Shown piece after piece: positions 31,096-39,784 of a stretch of 64,000 nucleotides of DNA. The translations under genes and the position numbers were made by a program. Within the stretch, counting starts at the first letter, position 1. Every line of letters starts with the position of its first letter. Origin of the DNA: Nonomuraea solani (GTDB lineage: Bacteria > Actinomycetota > Actinomycetes > Streptosporangiales > Streptosporangiaceae); assembly GCF_900108335.1 (NCBI RefSeq), contig NZ_FNVT01000005.1:434001-498000 (forward strand), given 5' to 3'. The notes under the pieces were generated by a model that saw only the letters and a program-made list of their open reading frames with translations, did no database searches and was not told the DNA's origin.

Positions 31096-31749
31096 TTACT
31101 GAATGATGTAGATGGTCGCGAAAAGGCCGATCCAGACGACGTCTACGAAGTGCCAGTAGTAGGACACGACGATCGCGCTGGTGGCCTGCTCATGCGTGAA
31201 GCGCTTCGCGGCGTACGTGCGTCCCAGCATGAACAGGAACGCGATCAGGCCACCGGTCACGTGCAGGCCGTGGAAGCCCGTCGTCAGGTAGAACACCGAG
31301 GTGTAGGCGTTAGCGGACAAGGTCGCGCCCTCTGACGCCAGCTCCATGTACTCGTACAGCTGCCCGGCGACGAAGACCGCGCCCATGAGGAAGCTGACGA
31401 TGTACCAGAACCGGAGCTTGCCGACCTGGCCCTTCTCTGCGGCCCACACGCCGAGCTGGCACGTCACACTCGACAGAACCAGAATGATCGTGTTGGCCGT
31501 CGCGAACGGGATGTTCAGGTGAGCGGCTTCCCCGGCTTCTGCGCCTTCGGGAAGGAACGCGGGCCCCCAGTGGATGCCCTGGCCCTCGCTCACCGACCGG
31601 ATGGTGAAGTACATCGCGAACAGCGCCGCGAAGAACATGAGCTCAGAGGACAGCCAGACGATCGTCCCGACACTGACCAGATTCGGTCTGCGGTACGACT
31701 GTGCTGTCGTCGTCGAAGTTGTTGCGGATGCTGTCGCCACGGGCAGCAT
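31096..31749 (-). CDS. ctaE: cytochrome c oxidase subunit III
   Basis: A 217-residue membrane subunit of the aa3 oxidase. Five helices are visible, with the family motifs WLSSELMFFAALFAMYFT, TIILVLSSVTCQLGVWA, YEYMELA, FYLTTGFHGLHVTGGLIAFLFMLGR and YYWHFVDVVWIGLFATIYI. It is the first gene of the ctaE-qcrC-qcrA-qcrB operon, the usual actinobacterial arrangement that couples oxidase and bc1 synthesis. A candidate promoter lies 40-65 bp upstream. Confidence 0.96.
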   Translation of the reverse strand: MLPVATASATTSTTTAQSYRRPNLVSVGTIVWLSSELMFFAALFAMYFTIRSVSEGQGIHWGPAFLPEGAEAGEAAHLNIPFATANTIILVLSSVTCQLGVWAAEKGQVGKLRFWYIVSFLMGAVFVAGQLYEYMELASEGATLSANAYTSVFYLTTGFHGLHVTGGLIAFLFMLGRTYAAKRFTHEQATSAIVVSYYWHFVDVVWIGLFATIYIIQ

Positions 31750-31786
31750 TATTGCGGCTCCGGTGGTCGGTCCGGCGCACGACCCC

Positions 31787-31814
31787 CCGTTAGCAGGTCC
31801 GAACCGGCGGTCAA
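31787..31814 (-). promoter_or_regulatory. candidate ctaE-qcrCAB promoter
   Basis: On the minus strand TTGACC (31809-31814) and TAACGG (31787-31792) are separated by 16 bp, about 40 bp before the ctaE start. The hexamers are a moderate match to the housekeeping consensus. Confidence 0.5.
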
Positions 31815-31928
31815 CCTGGGATAATTACCGCATAACACCCACCAGGCATGGTGCCCTGGGTATGCGTCCCCGCACACCGGTACGATCCCAGGTGACCCTA
31901 CCTCTTCGACTGATAGTGAGCGCGACCG

Positions 31929-32354
31929 ATGTCCACTGGGAGCACCGACGACAAGATGAGGATCCTCGTCTACAGCGATGACGCCGCCACCAGGGCCGAG
32001 GTGATCCAGGCCATCGGCAGGCGCCCCGCGGCCGACGTCCCCCTGGTCGAGATCGTGGAGTGCGCCACCGAGCCCAAGGTGCACCAGTGGCTGGGCTCCG
32101 GCGAGATCGACGTGGCCGTCCTCGACGGCGAGACGCAGCCCGCGGGTGGCATGGGCGTGTCCCGCCAGGCCAAGGACGAGGTCTACGACTGCCCGCCCGT
32201 CTGCCTCATCATCGCCAGGCGCGACGACCGCTGGCTGGCCGACTGGTCCAAGGCCGACGCCGTGGTGCCGCAGCCCCTGGAGCCCATGGTGCTGGCCGAC
32301 ACGGTGGCCGACCTGATGCGCCGCCGCTCCTCCACCCGACTCAACGCTAAGTAG
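31929..32354 (+). CDS. receiver-like (pseudo-receiver) protein
   Basis: A 141-residue single-domain protein with a CheY-like pattern: RILVYSDDAATRAEV (acidic pair), EIDVAVLDGETQPAGG with the candidate phospho-Asp, then PPVCLIIARRDD. The conserved Lys of the KP motif is replaced: ADAVVPQPLEPMVL. There is no output domain. With the Lys missing it may bind without being switched by phosphorylation. It lies between the divergent ctaE operon and trpD and probably shares a transcript with trpD, whose start is 6 bp after its stop. Confidence 0.8.
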   Translation: MSTGSTDDKMRILVYSDDAATRAEVIQAIGRRPAADVPLVEIVECATEPKVHQWLGSGEIDVAVLDGETQPAGGMGVSRQAKDEVYDCPPVCLIIARRDDRWLADWSKADAVVPQPLEPMVLADTVADLMRRRSSTRLNAK

Positions 32355-32360
32355 GTGCCC

Positions 32361-33407
32361 ATGGACTCCCGGACGACCTGGCCCACGCTGCTGTCCGCTC
32401 TCCTGTCCGGAGAGCACCTCACCGCCGACGAGTCGGCCTGGGCGATGCGGGAGATCATGTCCGGCGCCGCGACGCCGTCCCAGATAGCCGGGTTCGTGAT
32501 CGCGCTGCGGGCCAAGGGCGAGACCGTCGCCGAGGTGGTGGGCCTGGCGCGCACCATGCTCGACCTGGCCACGCCGCTGAGCGTGGAGGGCCCCGTGGTC
32601 GACATCGTCGGCACCGGCGGCGACCGCGCGCACACCGTCAACGTCTCCACGATGGCCGCCATCGTGGCCGCCGCCGCGGGCGCCCGCGTGGTCAAGCACG
32701 GCAACCGGGCCGCCTCGTCCTCGTGCGGGGCCGCCGACGTCCTGGAGCACCTGGGCATCCGGCTCGACCTCACGCCTGACCAGACGGCGCAGGTGGCGCG
32801 CGAGGCGGGCATCGCGTTCTGCTTCGCCCCGGTCTACCACCCCGCGCTGCGCTTCGCCGGGCCCACCCGCAAGGAGATCGGCGTGCCGACGGTCTTCAAC
32901 TTCCTGGGCCCGCTCACCAACCCGGCCCGCCCGTCGGCCCAGGCCATCGGCGTCTACGACGCCGGCATGCTGCCCGTGCTCGCGGGCGTGTTCGCCGAGC
33001 GCGGCGTGTCGGCCCTGGTGTTCCGCGGCGACGACGGCCTCGACGAGCTGACCATCGCCGCCACCTCGACGGTCTGGGTGGTCAAGGACGGCACCGCGAC
33101 GCAGACGACGTTCGACCCGGCGGTCCTCGGCATCCCGCGCGCCGACGTGGGCGCGCTGCGCGGCGGCGACGTGGCGTTCAACGCCCAGGCGGTCCACGAC
33201 CTCGTCGGCGGCAAGACGGGCCCGATCCGCGACGCGGTGCTGCTCAACGCGGCGGCGGCCCTGGTGGCGCTCAACGGCCCCGGGGAGAGCCTCGACGACG
33301 CGATGACCGACGGCTACGCGCGCGCGGTCCAGGCGGTCGACTCGGGTGCCGCGTCGGCCACCCTGGACCGCTGGATCGAGGTCAGCGGGGCCCACCGCCC
33401 CGCCTGA
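32361..33407 (+). CDS. trpD: anthranilate phosphoribosyltransferase
   Basis: A 348-residue enzyme of tryptophan synthesis that joins anthranilate to PRPP. The PRPP-binding GTGGDRAHTVNVSTMAA, the KHGNRAASSSCGAADVLE motif and the GPLTNPA segment are all present, and the length is normal. ATG 32361 follows AGGTG; the in-frame GTG 32355 is an alternative. No other trp gene is nearby. The isolated trpD beside ctaE is the conserved mycobacterial order (Rv2192c-Rv2193). Confidence 0.95.
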   Translation: MDSRTTWPTLLSALLSGEHLTADESAWAMREIMSGAATPSQIAGFVIALRAKGETVAEVVGLARTMLDLATPLSVEGPVVDIVGTGGDRAHTVNVSTMAAIVAAAAGARVVKHGNRAASSSCGAADVLEHLGIRLDLTPDQTAQVAREAGIAFCFAPVYHPALRFAGPTRKEIGVPTVFNFLGPLTNPARPSAQAIGVYDAGMLPVLAGVFAERGVSALVFRGDDGLDELTIAATSTVWVVKDGTATQTTFDPAVLGIPRADVGALRGGDVAFNAQAVHDLVGGKTGPIRDAVLLNAAAALVALNGPGESLDDAMTDGYARAVQAVDSGAASATLDRWIEVSGAHRPA

Positions 33408-33423
33408 GCCCCCCGAGGGCCGA

Positions 33424-34635
33424 TCAGGGCAGTGTGATCGTGGGGCTCGCCTTCAGCGAGCTCCACTTGAGCCACTGCTTCCAGTTCTCCTGCCAGTGGC
33501 CCCAGCCGTTCGTGGGCTCCAGCTTCCTGGGCGATCCCGTGATGATGATCGGATCGCCGATCAGGGTGTTCTTGATGAACCAGGCGGCGTTGCCGGGGCT
33601 GATGTTCACGCAGCCGTGGCTGACGTTCGAGTTGCCCTGCGAGCCCACCGACCACGGGGCGCTGTGCACGTACTCGCCGCTGTTGGAGATCCGCACGGTG
33701 TTGTAGACGGTCAGGCGGTAGTAGCCGGCCGAGCCCGGCCCGATCCCCGGGGAGACCATGACCGTGACCGGCTCCCGCGACATGGCCAGATGGACGCCCG
33801 AGGTCGTGTAGTACTTCCACTGCCCGCCCTGGCCGGCGCTCATCAGCATCGTACGGATCCGCTTGCCGTCCCGCCGCACCGTGAGCACATGGTCGTCCGT
33901 GCTGCCCTTGGTGATCTGCGAGCGGCCGATCTTGAAGTCGAGTTTGACGTCGCGCTTGCCGTGCATGCCCGGCCCGCCGCGCACCCCGGCCAGGTTGGCC
34001 TCCACCCGCACCTTCGTGTGCGCCGGCCAGTACGTCTGCGGCCGGAAGTCCACGTGGGTGCTGTCGAACCAGTGCCAGGCCCCCTCCACCGGCTTGGAGC
34101 TGTGGATGAGCAGGTTGCGCTCGACGGCCACGCGGTCGGCGATGGGCTGGTCGAAGGTGATCATGACGGGCATGCCGACCCCGACGGTCAGCCCGGTGTC
34201 GTCCCTGTTCGGGGTGAGGTTCTCGATGTCGAACGTCTTGCCGCCCTTGACCGTCGAGAACGTGCTCCTGCTCTCGCTCTCCTTGCCCGCGGCGTCCACC
34301 GCGACCGCGGTGACCGTGTACGCCGCGCCGGGACGGGCGGTGCCGACGCTGCGCCACCGGGTGCCGTCGGCGCTCAGGACGCCGTCCAGCGATCCCGCCT
34401 TGCCACCGTCCACCTGTACGCTCTTCAGCTTGCCCCCATGGGCCGAAACCAGCACGGTCTGGTCGGTCGGCACACCCGCGGCCTTGTCCGCCGGAGAGAA
34501 GCCCACAGAGGCGCCCCTGGCGCCGCCGGCCATGGCGACGGGCTTGCTCCCCGCCCCACCCGCCCCGCTCCCCGAACAGGCCGCCAGCAGGGCCAGAGCC
34601 AGCAGGCCGGCCGATCCACACGCTACACGCCCCAC
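33424..34635 (-). CDS. L,D-transpeptidase lipoprotein (YkuD, Ig-like domains)
   Basis: A 403-residue exported enzyme that makes 3-3 cross-links in peptidoglycan. The signal peptide ends in a lipobox (LALALLAACSGSG). Two Ig-like domains (GFSPADKAAGVPTDQTVLV; IENLTPNRDDTGLTVGVGMPV) precede the YkuD domain with HSAPWSVGSQGNSNVSHGCVNIS, whose Cys near residue 352 is the nucleophile. A C-terminal Trp-rich tail (WGHWQENWKQWLKW) follows. This is the LdtMt2-like architecture. GTG 34635 follows GAGGGGAG. It converges on trpD, with 16 bp between the stops. Confidence 0.93.
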   Translation of the reverse strand: MGRVACGSAGLLALALLAACSGSGAGGAGSKPVAMAGGARGASVGFSPADKAAGVPTDQTVLVSAHGGKLKSVQVDGGKAGSLDGVLSADGTRWRSVGTARPGAAYTVTAVAVDAAGKESESRSTFSTVKGGKTFDIENLTPNRDDTGLTVGVGMPVMITFDQPIADRVAVERNLLIHSSKPVEGAWHWFDSTHVDFRPQTYWPAHTKVRVEANLAGVRGGPGMHGKRDVKLDFKIGRSQITKGSTDDHVLTVRRDGKRIRTMLMSAGQGGQWKYYTTSGVHLAMSREPVTVMVSPGIGPGSAGYYRLTVYNTVRISNSGEYVHSAPWSVGSQGNSNVSHGCVNISPGNAAWFIKNTLIGDPIIITGSPRKLEPTNGWGHWQENWKQWLKWSSLKASPTITLP

Positions 34636-34728
34636 GTGCGACTCCCCTCGTCCAAGATCGAACCGCTTCCGCCTCCTTTATTACCCTGAGTAGTCGATTC
34701 GCCACATCCGTGCACTGGTAAAGAACAC

Positions 34729-34768
34729 CAAAAAGCGGGCGTCCTCCCCCAAGGGGAAGCCGCCCGCT
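34729..34768 (-). terminator. intrinsic terminator of the ctaC-ctaD-ctaF operon
   Basis: On the minus strand AGCGGGCG (34761-34768) pairs with CGCCCGCT (34734-34741), followed by a T run (34729-34733). It lies just downstream of ctaF. Confidence 0.88.
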
Positions 34769-34780
34769 CCATGGGGGACC

Positions 34781-35194
34781 TCAGTGCGAGAAGTGGCCCC
34801 GGTAGTACTGGAACACGAACCCGATCATGGCCATCAGGATCAGGAAGACGCCGATCAGGAACATCCAGAAGCCGATCACGAACCCGGCGAAGGCGAAGGC
34901 CGCCGCCAGGCACAGGAACAGCGGCCACCAGCTGCTCGGGCTGAAGAACCCGATCTCGCCGGCCCCGTCGCTGATGTCGGCCTGCTTGTTGTCCTCAGGC
35001 TGCGGCCCGATGCGCCGCGCCGTGAACATCAGGTAGTAGCCCACCATGAACGCGAACCCGACCGAGATCGCCATGGCGGTGGTGCCGACCGGCTCACCGT
35101 GGCCCGTCGCCGCCTTGGTCCAGAACCAGTAGGCGATGTCGACACCGGCGAAGAACAGGCCGCACAGCAGGAACAGCCAACCCTGAACCTTCAT
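34781..35194 (-). CDS. ctaF: cytochrome c oxidase subunit IV (actinobacterial CtaF)
   Basis: A 137-residue small oxidase subunit found only in actinobacteria. Four helices: GWLFLLCGLFFAGVDIAYWFW, AISVGFAFMVGYYLMF, WWPLFLCLAAAFAFAGFVIGFW and FLIGVFLILMAMIGFVFQYYR. The ATG at 35194 shares one base with the ctaD stop (TGATG), so translation is coupled. It stabilises subunit I in the bcc-aa3 supercomplex and is the last gene of the operon. Confidence 0.93.
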   Translation of the reverse strand: MKVQGWLFLLCGLFFAGVDIAYWFWTKAATGHGEPVGTTAMAISVGFAFMVGYYLMFTARRIGPQPEDNKQADISDGAGEIGFFSPSSWWPLFLCLAAAFAFAGFVIGFWMFLIGVFLILMAMIGFVFQYYRGHFSH

Positions 35195-36858
35195 CAGGCC
35201 TCCACCTCCTGGGCGGACTTGGCGGACACGTGCGGGTAGTGCAGGTCGAACGCGGGACGCTCGGACCGGATGCGCGGCAGCGAGGTGAAGTTGTGCCGCG
35301 GCGGCGGGCAGGAGGTCGCCCATTCGAGCGAGCCGCCGTAGCCCCACGGGTCGTCGACGGTGACCTTGGGCGCGGTGCGCCAGGTCTTCCAGACGTTGTA
35401 GAAGAACGGCAGCGTCGAGGCGCCCAGCAGGAACGCGCCCACCGACGAGATCATGTTGAGGTCGGTGAAGCCGTCGGCCGCGCTGTAGTCGGCGTAGCGC
35501 CGCGGGAAGCCCATCATGCCCAGCCAGTGCTGGATGAGGAACGTCAGGTGGAAGCCGACGAACAGCAGCCAGAAGTGCACCTTGCCGAGCTTGTCGTCGA
35601 GCATCTTGCCGGTGAACTTGGGCCACCAGAAGTAGAACCCGGCGAACATGGCGAACACGACGGTGCCGAAGACCACGTAGTGGAAGTGGGCGACGACGAA
35701 GTAGGTGTCGCTGATGTGGAAGTCGAGCGGCGGCGAGGCCAGGATGACGCCCGTCAGACCGCCCAGGAGGAACGTGATGAGGAAGCCGATCGAGAACAGC
35801 ATCGGCGACTCGAAGCTCAGGTGCCCCCGCCACATCGTGCCGATCCAGTTGAAGAACTTCACGCCCGTCGGCACCGCGATGAGGAACGTCATGAACGAGA
35901 AGAACGGCAGCAGCACCTGTCCGGTCGGGAACATGTGGTGCGCCCAGACCGTGATGGACAGACCGGCGATCGAGATCGTCGCGGCCACGAGGCTGATGTA
36001 ACCGAAGATCGGCTTACGGCTGAAGACCGGCAGGATCTCGGTGATGATGCCGAAGAACGGCAGCGCGATGATGTAGACCTCGGGATGGCCGAAGAACCAG
36101 AACAGGTGCTGCCAGAGCAGCGCGCCTCCGTTGTCGGAGGCGAAGATCTGGGTGTTCAGCTTTCTGTCGGCCTCCAGGGCCAGCAGCGCGGCGGCCAGCA
36201 CCGGGAACGCCATCAGCACGAGCATGCTGGTGAGCAGGATGTTCCAGGTGAACAGCGGCATCCGGAACATGGTCATGCCGGGTGCGCGCATGCAGATGAT
36301 CGTGGTGATGAAGTTGACCGCGCCGAGGATGGTGCCCAGGCCCGAGAGGGCCAGACCCATGATCCACAGGTCGCCGCCGATGCCGGGCGAGTTGATCGCG
36401 TTGGACAGCGGCGTGTAGGCGAACCAGCCGAACGAGGCCGCGCCGCCCGGGGTGAAGAAGCCCGACACGGCGATGAGGCTGCCGAACAGGTAGAGCCAGT
36501 AGCTCACCATGTTGAGACGCGGGAACGCCACGTCGGGAGCACCGATCTGGAGCGGCATCAGCTCGTTGGCGAAGCCGGCGAACAGCGGCGTCGCGAACAT
36601 CAGCAGCATGATCGTGCCGTGCATGGTGAACAACTGGTTGAACTGCTCGTTCGTGGTGAACTGCAGCGCAGGCTGGGCCAGCTCGGCCCGCATGATCAGT
36701 GCCATCACGCCGCCGATGAGGAAGAAGGCGAACGACGTGATGAGGTACATGTGCCCGATGATCTTGTGATCGGTCGAGGACATCCACTTGGCGATGATCT
36801 GGCCCTTGGTGACGGGCCTGACGGTCGCCCCCGACAGTGGTTCTTGAATGGCGGTCAC
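35194..36858 (-). CDS. ctaD: cytochrome c oxidase subunit I
   Basis: A 554-residue haem-copper oxidase catalytic subunit with twelve predicted helices. The haem a and Cu-B ligands are visible: FTMHGTIMLLMF (His), FFGHPEVYIIALPFFG (His-Glu-x-x-Tyr), TVWAHHMFPTG (His pair), and VVAHFHYVVFGTVVF (two His). The GTG at 36858 overlaps the ctaC stop by 4 bp. Together with CtaC, CtaE and CtaF it reduces oxygen and pumps protons. Confidence 0.97.
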   Translation of the reverse strand: MTAIQEPLSGATVRPVTKGQIIAKWMSSTDHKIIGHMYLITSFAFFLIGGVMALIMRAELAQPALQFTTNEQFNQLFTMHGTIMLLMFATPLFAGFANELMPLQIGAPDVAFPRLNMVSYWLYLFGSLIAVSGFFTPGGAASFGWFAYTPLSNAINSPGIGGDLWIMGLALSGLGTILGAVNFITTIICMRAPGMTMFRMPLFTWNILLTSMLVLMAFPVLAAALLALEADRKLNTQIFASDNGGALLWQHLFWFFGHPEVYIIALPFFGIITEILPVFSRKPIFGYISLVAATISIAGLSITVWAHHMFPTGQVLLPFFSFMTFLIAVPTGVKFFNWIGTMWRGHLSFESPMLFSIGFLITFLLGGLTGVILASPPLDFHISDTYFVVAHFHYVVFGTVVFAMFAGFYFWWPKFTGKMLDDKLGKVHFWLLFVGFHLTFLIQHWLGMMGFPRRYADYSAADGFTDLNMISSVGAFLLGASTLPFFYNVWKTWRTAPKVTVDDPWGYGGSLEWATSCPPPRHNFTSLPRIRSERPAFDLHYPHVSAKSAQEVEA

Positions 36859-37682
36859 TGGGCACTCCCCGCCTGGGTCGCGATGTACTTGTTGTACTCG
36901 TCCTGCGAGACGAGCTTCACCGAGAACAGCATCCGGCTGTGGTCGACGCCACAGAGCTCGGCGCAGCGTCCCGCGTAGACGCCCGGCTTGTTCAGGGTGT
37001 TGATCTGGAACTTGCGGCCCGGGTTGTCCTCCCGGATGCCGGGAATGACGTCACGCTTGAACAGGAACTCCGGCACCCAGAACGAGTGGATGACGTCGTC
37101 GGTGGACAGGTCGAACTCGACCTTCGTGTTCACCGGCAGAACGAGCTGAGGGCCCTCGTGGTAGTCGTGCACCGGGACGCCCGCGACCGGCTGCAGCGCC
37201 TTGCCGTCGACCGTGCTCGTGAAGCGCCAGCTCCACTGGAACGCCTCGACCTTCACCTTGACGCGCGCGTCACCGTCGACCTGGGCGAGGGCCGCGCTGT
37301 CACGGGCGGTGAAGAAGAAGAACACCGAGACCATGACGAGCGGGATCAGCGTGTAGAGGATCTCGATCGGCAGGTTGTAGCGCACCTGCGGCGGAAGCTC
37401 CGCGCTGGACTTGCGCTTACGGTGGAAGATGACCGCCCACAGGATCAGGACGATGACGACGGCACCCGTGGCGAGTGCGGCGATCCAGGCCCCGTTCCAC
37501 AGGCTCTGGACCACGCCACCCTCCTGGGTGACATGGTCGGGAAGAAGGCCGCGAGACCAGTCGGCCTCGGGGACGTCATTAGCACACGCCGTAGCAGTGG
37601 CCGGCAGCAACGCCAAAGCGGCGGCGCGCGGCACCCTGCGCCGGGCCAACGAACGCCGCGTCGTACGGCGAGTCGGACTCAC
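36855..37682 (-). CDS. ctaC: cytochrome c oxidase subunit II lipoprotein
   Basis: A 275-residue exported subunit. A twin-Arg-rich start and hydrophobic stretch lead to a lipobox-like ALALLPATATAC, then two helices (WIAALATGAVVIVLILWAVIF; EILYTLIPLVMVSVFFFF). The cupredoxin domain holds the Cu-A site: DDVIHSFWVPEF and RCAELCGVDHSRM, and FQWSWRF lies on the electron path. The GTG at 37682 follows GGGGTAGG; an in-frame start further upstream would put a long extra segment before the signal. The leader contains a hairpin (GCCCAAG/CTTGGGC, 37706-37728). Confidence 0.94.
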   Translation of the reverse strand: MSPTRRTTRRSLARRRVPRAAALALLPATATACANDVPEADWSRGLLPDHVTQEGGVVQSLWNGAWIAALATGAVVIVLILWAVIFHRKRKSSAELPPQVRYNLPIEILYTLIPLVMVSVFFFFTARDSAALAQVDGDARVKVKVEAFQWSWRFTSTVDGKALQPVAGVPVHDYHEGPQLVLPVNTKVEFDLSTDDVIHSFWVPEFLFKRDVIPGIREDNPGRKFQINTLNKPGVYAGRCAELCGVDHSRMLFSVKLVSQDEYNKYIATQAGSAQ

Positions 37683-37824
37683 GGATCGCCTACCCCACAG
37701 ATGAAGCCCAAGAGTCTCTCCCTTGGGCGCTCGTATTTCCAAAGTCACAGCTGATTGCAGACACATTAGCGTGCAGGTGCCTTGCCCTCCCGCGCGACCC
37801 CTCGAAGGCCTCGCAAGTGGGACG

Positions 37825-38967
37825 ATGAGTCTCGTGGCGTATTTCGACGCGGCTTCGAGTGAGCCGCTTCACCCCCAGGCACGCGAGGCGCTGATGGCGG
37901 CGATCGACGTCGGCTGGGCCGACCCCGCGAGACTCTACGGTCAGGCCCGCCGCGCGCACCTGTTGCTGGAACAGGCCCGCACGGAGGTCGCCGAGGCGCT
38001 CGGCGCGCGCCCTGACGAGGTGTCGTTCACCTCATCGGGCACGCAGGCCGTGCATCTCGGCGTCCTCGGCACCCTACACGGCAGGCGCCGGGTCGGGCGT
38101 CATCTGGTGACGAGCGCGGTCGAGCACTCCAGCGTGCTGCACGCCGGTGGCGTGCACGAGCGCGACGGCGGCACGGTGGAGACGGTGGGCGTGGACCTGT
38201 CCGGGCGTGTCGACCTCGACCGGTTCGCCGAGGCGGTGGCGGGTCCCGGCACGGCGCTGGCCTGCCTGCAGACGGCCAACCACGAGGTCGGCACCCTGCA
38301 GCCGGTGGCGGAGGCGGCCGCGGCGTGCCGGGCGCACGGCGTACCTCTGCTGGTGGACGCGGCGCAGACGGCGGGGCGCAGCCCGATCCCGCCCGGCTGG
38401 TCGGTCCTGACCGCCAGCGCGCACAAGTGGGGCGGCCCCGCGGGGGTGGGCGTGCTCGCGGTGCGCAAGGGCACGCGGTTCCGCTCGTTCCTGCCGGAGG
38501 ACGAGCGGGAGCGGCGGCGGGTGCCGGGCTTCGAGAACGTCCCCAGCATCGTGGCCGCGGCGGCGGCCCTTCGCGCGATGGCGGCGGAGGCGGCGCAGGA
38601 GCAGGCGCGGCTCTCCGCGCTCATCGCACGGATCAGGGAGACGGTCCCGAAGGTCGTCCCGGACGTGGAGGTCATCGGCGACCCCGTCGGCCGGGCGCCG
38701 CACATCGTGACCTTTTCGTGCCTGTACGTCGACGGGGAGGCGCTGCTGACCGAGCTGGACAAGGCGGGATTCGCCGTATCGTCCGGAAGTTCGTGCACCG
38801 CTAGTACGCTTCGTCCATCGCACGTTCTTGAAGCGATGGGCGTGCTGACGCATGGCAATGTCAGGGTGTCGCTGCCCAGGGGTGCCTCCGCGGCCGAGGT
38901 CGACAGATTCCTCGCCGTGCTGCCCGATCTGGTGCGCCGCATCCGCCAGGACGCAGGAGTCGCATGA
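37825..38967 (+). CDS. cysteine desulfurase (class V aminotransferase fold)
   Basis: A 380-residue PLP enzyme. The start AYFDAASSEPLHPQA is typical of NifS-like proteins, TANHEVGTLQPV and VDAAQTAGRSP bind PLP, SAHKWGGPAGVGVL carries the PLP Lys near residue 205, and VSSGSSCTASTLRPSHVL carries the catalytic Cys near 326 on an extended loop. It takes sulfur from cysteine and passes it on as persulfide. The ATG at 37825 is used; GTG 37834 is also possible. The TusA-like gene overlaps its stop by 4 bp, so TusA is the probable sulfur acceptor. It is divergent from ctaC. Confidence 0.9.
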   Translation: MSLVAYFDAASSEPLHPQAREALMAAIDVGWADPARLYGQARRAHLLLEQARTEVAEALGARPDEVSFTSSGTQAVHLGVLGTLHGRRRVGRHLVTSAVEHSSVLHAGGVHERDGGTVETVGVDLSGRVDLDRFAEAVAGPGTALACLQTANHEVGTLQPVAEAAAACRAHGVPLLVDAAQTAGRSPIPPGWSVLTASAHKWGGPAGVGVLAVRKGTRFRSFLPEDERERRRVPGFENVPSIVAAAAALRAMAAEAAQEQARLSALIARIRETVPKVVPDVEVIGDPVGRAPHIVTFSCLYVDGEALLTELDKAGFAVSSGSSCTASTLRPSHVLEAMGVLTHGNVRVSLPRGASAAEVDRFLAVLPDLVRRIRQDAGVA

Positions 38968-39209
38968 CCGAGGTTACTCAGCCGGCTTTGACGATCGACG
39001 CGCTCGGGAAGAAGTGCCCGATCCCGATCATCATGCTCGCCGAGCAGATCAACTACGTCCCGCTCAACGCCGTGGTGGCGGTGCTGGCCGACGATCCGGC
39101 GGCCTTCACGGACGTGCCGGCGTGGTGCAGGCTGAAGTCGCATCGCCACGTGGGGTCGTACGAGCTGCCCGAGGGCGGCTGGGCCATCCACGTCAGGCGC
39201 AACTACTGA
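38964..39209 (+). CDS. TusA-like sulfurtransferase
   Basis: An 81-residue TusA-fold sulfur carrier with the diagnostic Cys-Pro-x-Pro at C18 (GKKCPIPIIML). Sulfur arrives as a persulfide on that Cys. The ATG overlaps the cysteine desulfurase stop (ATGA), so the two are made together. The final target (tRNA thiolation, molybdopterin, Fe-S assembly) cannot be read from here; ErpA lies 2 kb away. Confidence 0.9.
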   Translation: MTEVTQPALTIDALGKKCPIPIIMLAEQINYVPLNAVVAVLADDPAAFTDVPAWCRLKSHRHVGSYELPEGGWAIHVRRNY

Positions 39210-39231
39210 AATTTCGGCAGAACCGAATTTC
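39208..39231 (+). terminator. hairpin after the tusA-like gene
   Basis: GAAATTTCGG pairs with CCGAATTTC (one bulged T) across CAGAA, starting inside the TGA stop. It probably ends the desulfurase-TusA transcript. Confidence 0.55.
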
Positions 39232-39297
39232 CCGATTCGGCCCCGCACGGTGGGTAGGGCTCCCCTGATGGGTCAATCGAGAATCCGGGAGACTGCC

Positions 39298-39735
39298 ATG
39301 ACCAGCGGACATCCGCACGAGACCGCCCGCGACGTGATGAGCACGGGGGTCGACTGCATCCCCGCGCACGAGACGCTCGACCGGGCGGCGCAGATGATGC
39401 GCGACGCCGACGTGGGCGCGCTGCCCGTGTGCGGGCCCGACGACCGGGTGACGGGCATCATCACCGACCGCGACATCGTCCTCAGGTGCGTCGCGGCGGG
39501 GCACGACCCCTCGCGGACGACGGCGGGCGAGCTGGCCACCGGCCTGATCTGGGTGTCGCCGGAGACCACCGTGGAAGAGGCCCTCTCGCGGATGGAGGAG
39601 CACCGGATCAAGCGGCTGCCGGTGATGGACGGCCAGCGCATCGTCGGCATGATCAGCGAGGCCGACCTGGCCAGGCACCTGCCCGACGACCAGCTCGCCG
39701 AGTTCGTGCACCGCGTCTACGCCGGCCGGTCCTGA
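39298..39735 (+). CDS. CBS-domain protein (Hrp1-like)
   Basis: A 145-residue protein made of two CBS motifs: ARDVMSTGVDCIPAHETLDRAAQMMRDADVGALPV with GIITDRDIV, then ISVSPETT-like WVSPETTVEEALSRMEEHRIKRLPVMD and GMISEADLARHL. Such tandem CBS proteins bind adenine nucleotides, and M. tuberculosis Hrp1 is hypoxia-induced. The ATG at 39298 follows GGGAG. It converges on adoK; ligand and partner are unknown. Confidence 0.9.
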   Translation: MTSGHPHETARDVMSTGVDCIPAHETLDRAAQMMRDADVGALPVCGPDDRVTGIITDRDIVLRCVAAGHDPSRTTAGELATGLIWVSPETTVEEALSRMEEHRIKRLPVMDGQRIVGMISEADLARHLPDDQLAEFVHRVYAGRS

Positions 39736-39741
39736 TCCCGG

Positions 39742-39777
39742 GCCCCGAGGCCGTCCGCGGGGGACGGCCTCCGGGGC
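39742..39777. terminator. bidirectional terminator
   Basis: GCCCCGAGGCCGTCC (39742-39756) pairs with GGACGGCCTCCGGGGC (39762-39777), one bulge, between the convergent CBS and adoK genes. Confidence 0.8.
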
Positions 39778-39784
39778 GGGCCGG

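Noticed and set aside
37683..37824. tRNA or structured RNA in the ctaC leader
   Set aside because: Only a single 7-bp hairpin is present; no cloverleaf or known RNA motif could be drawn.
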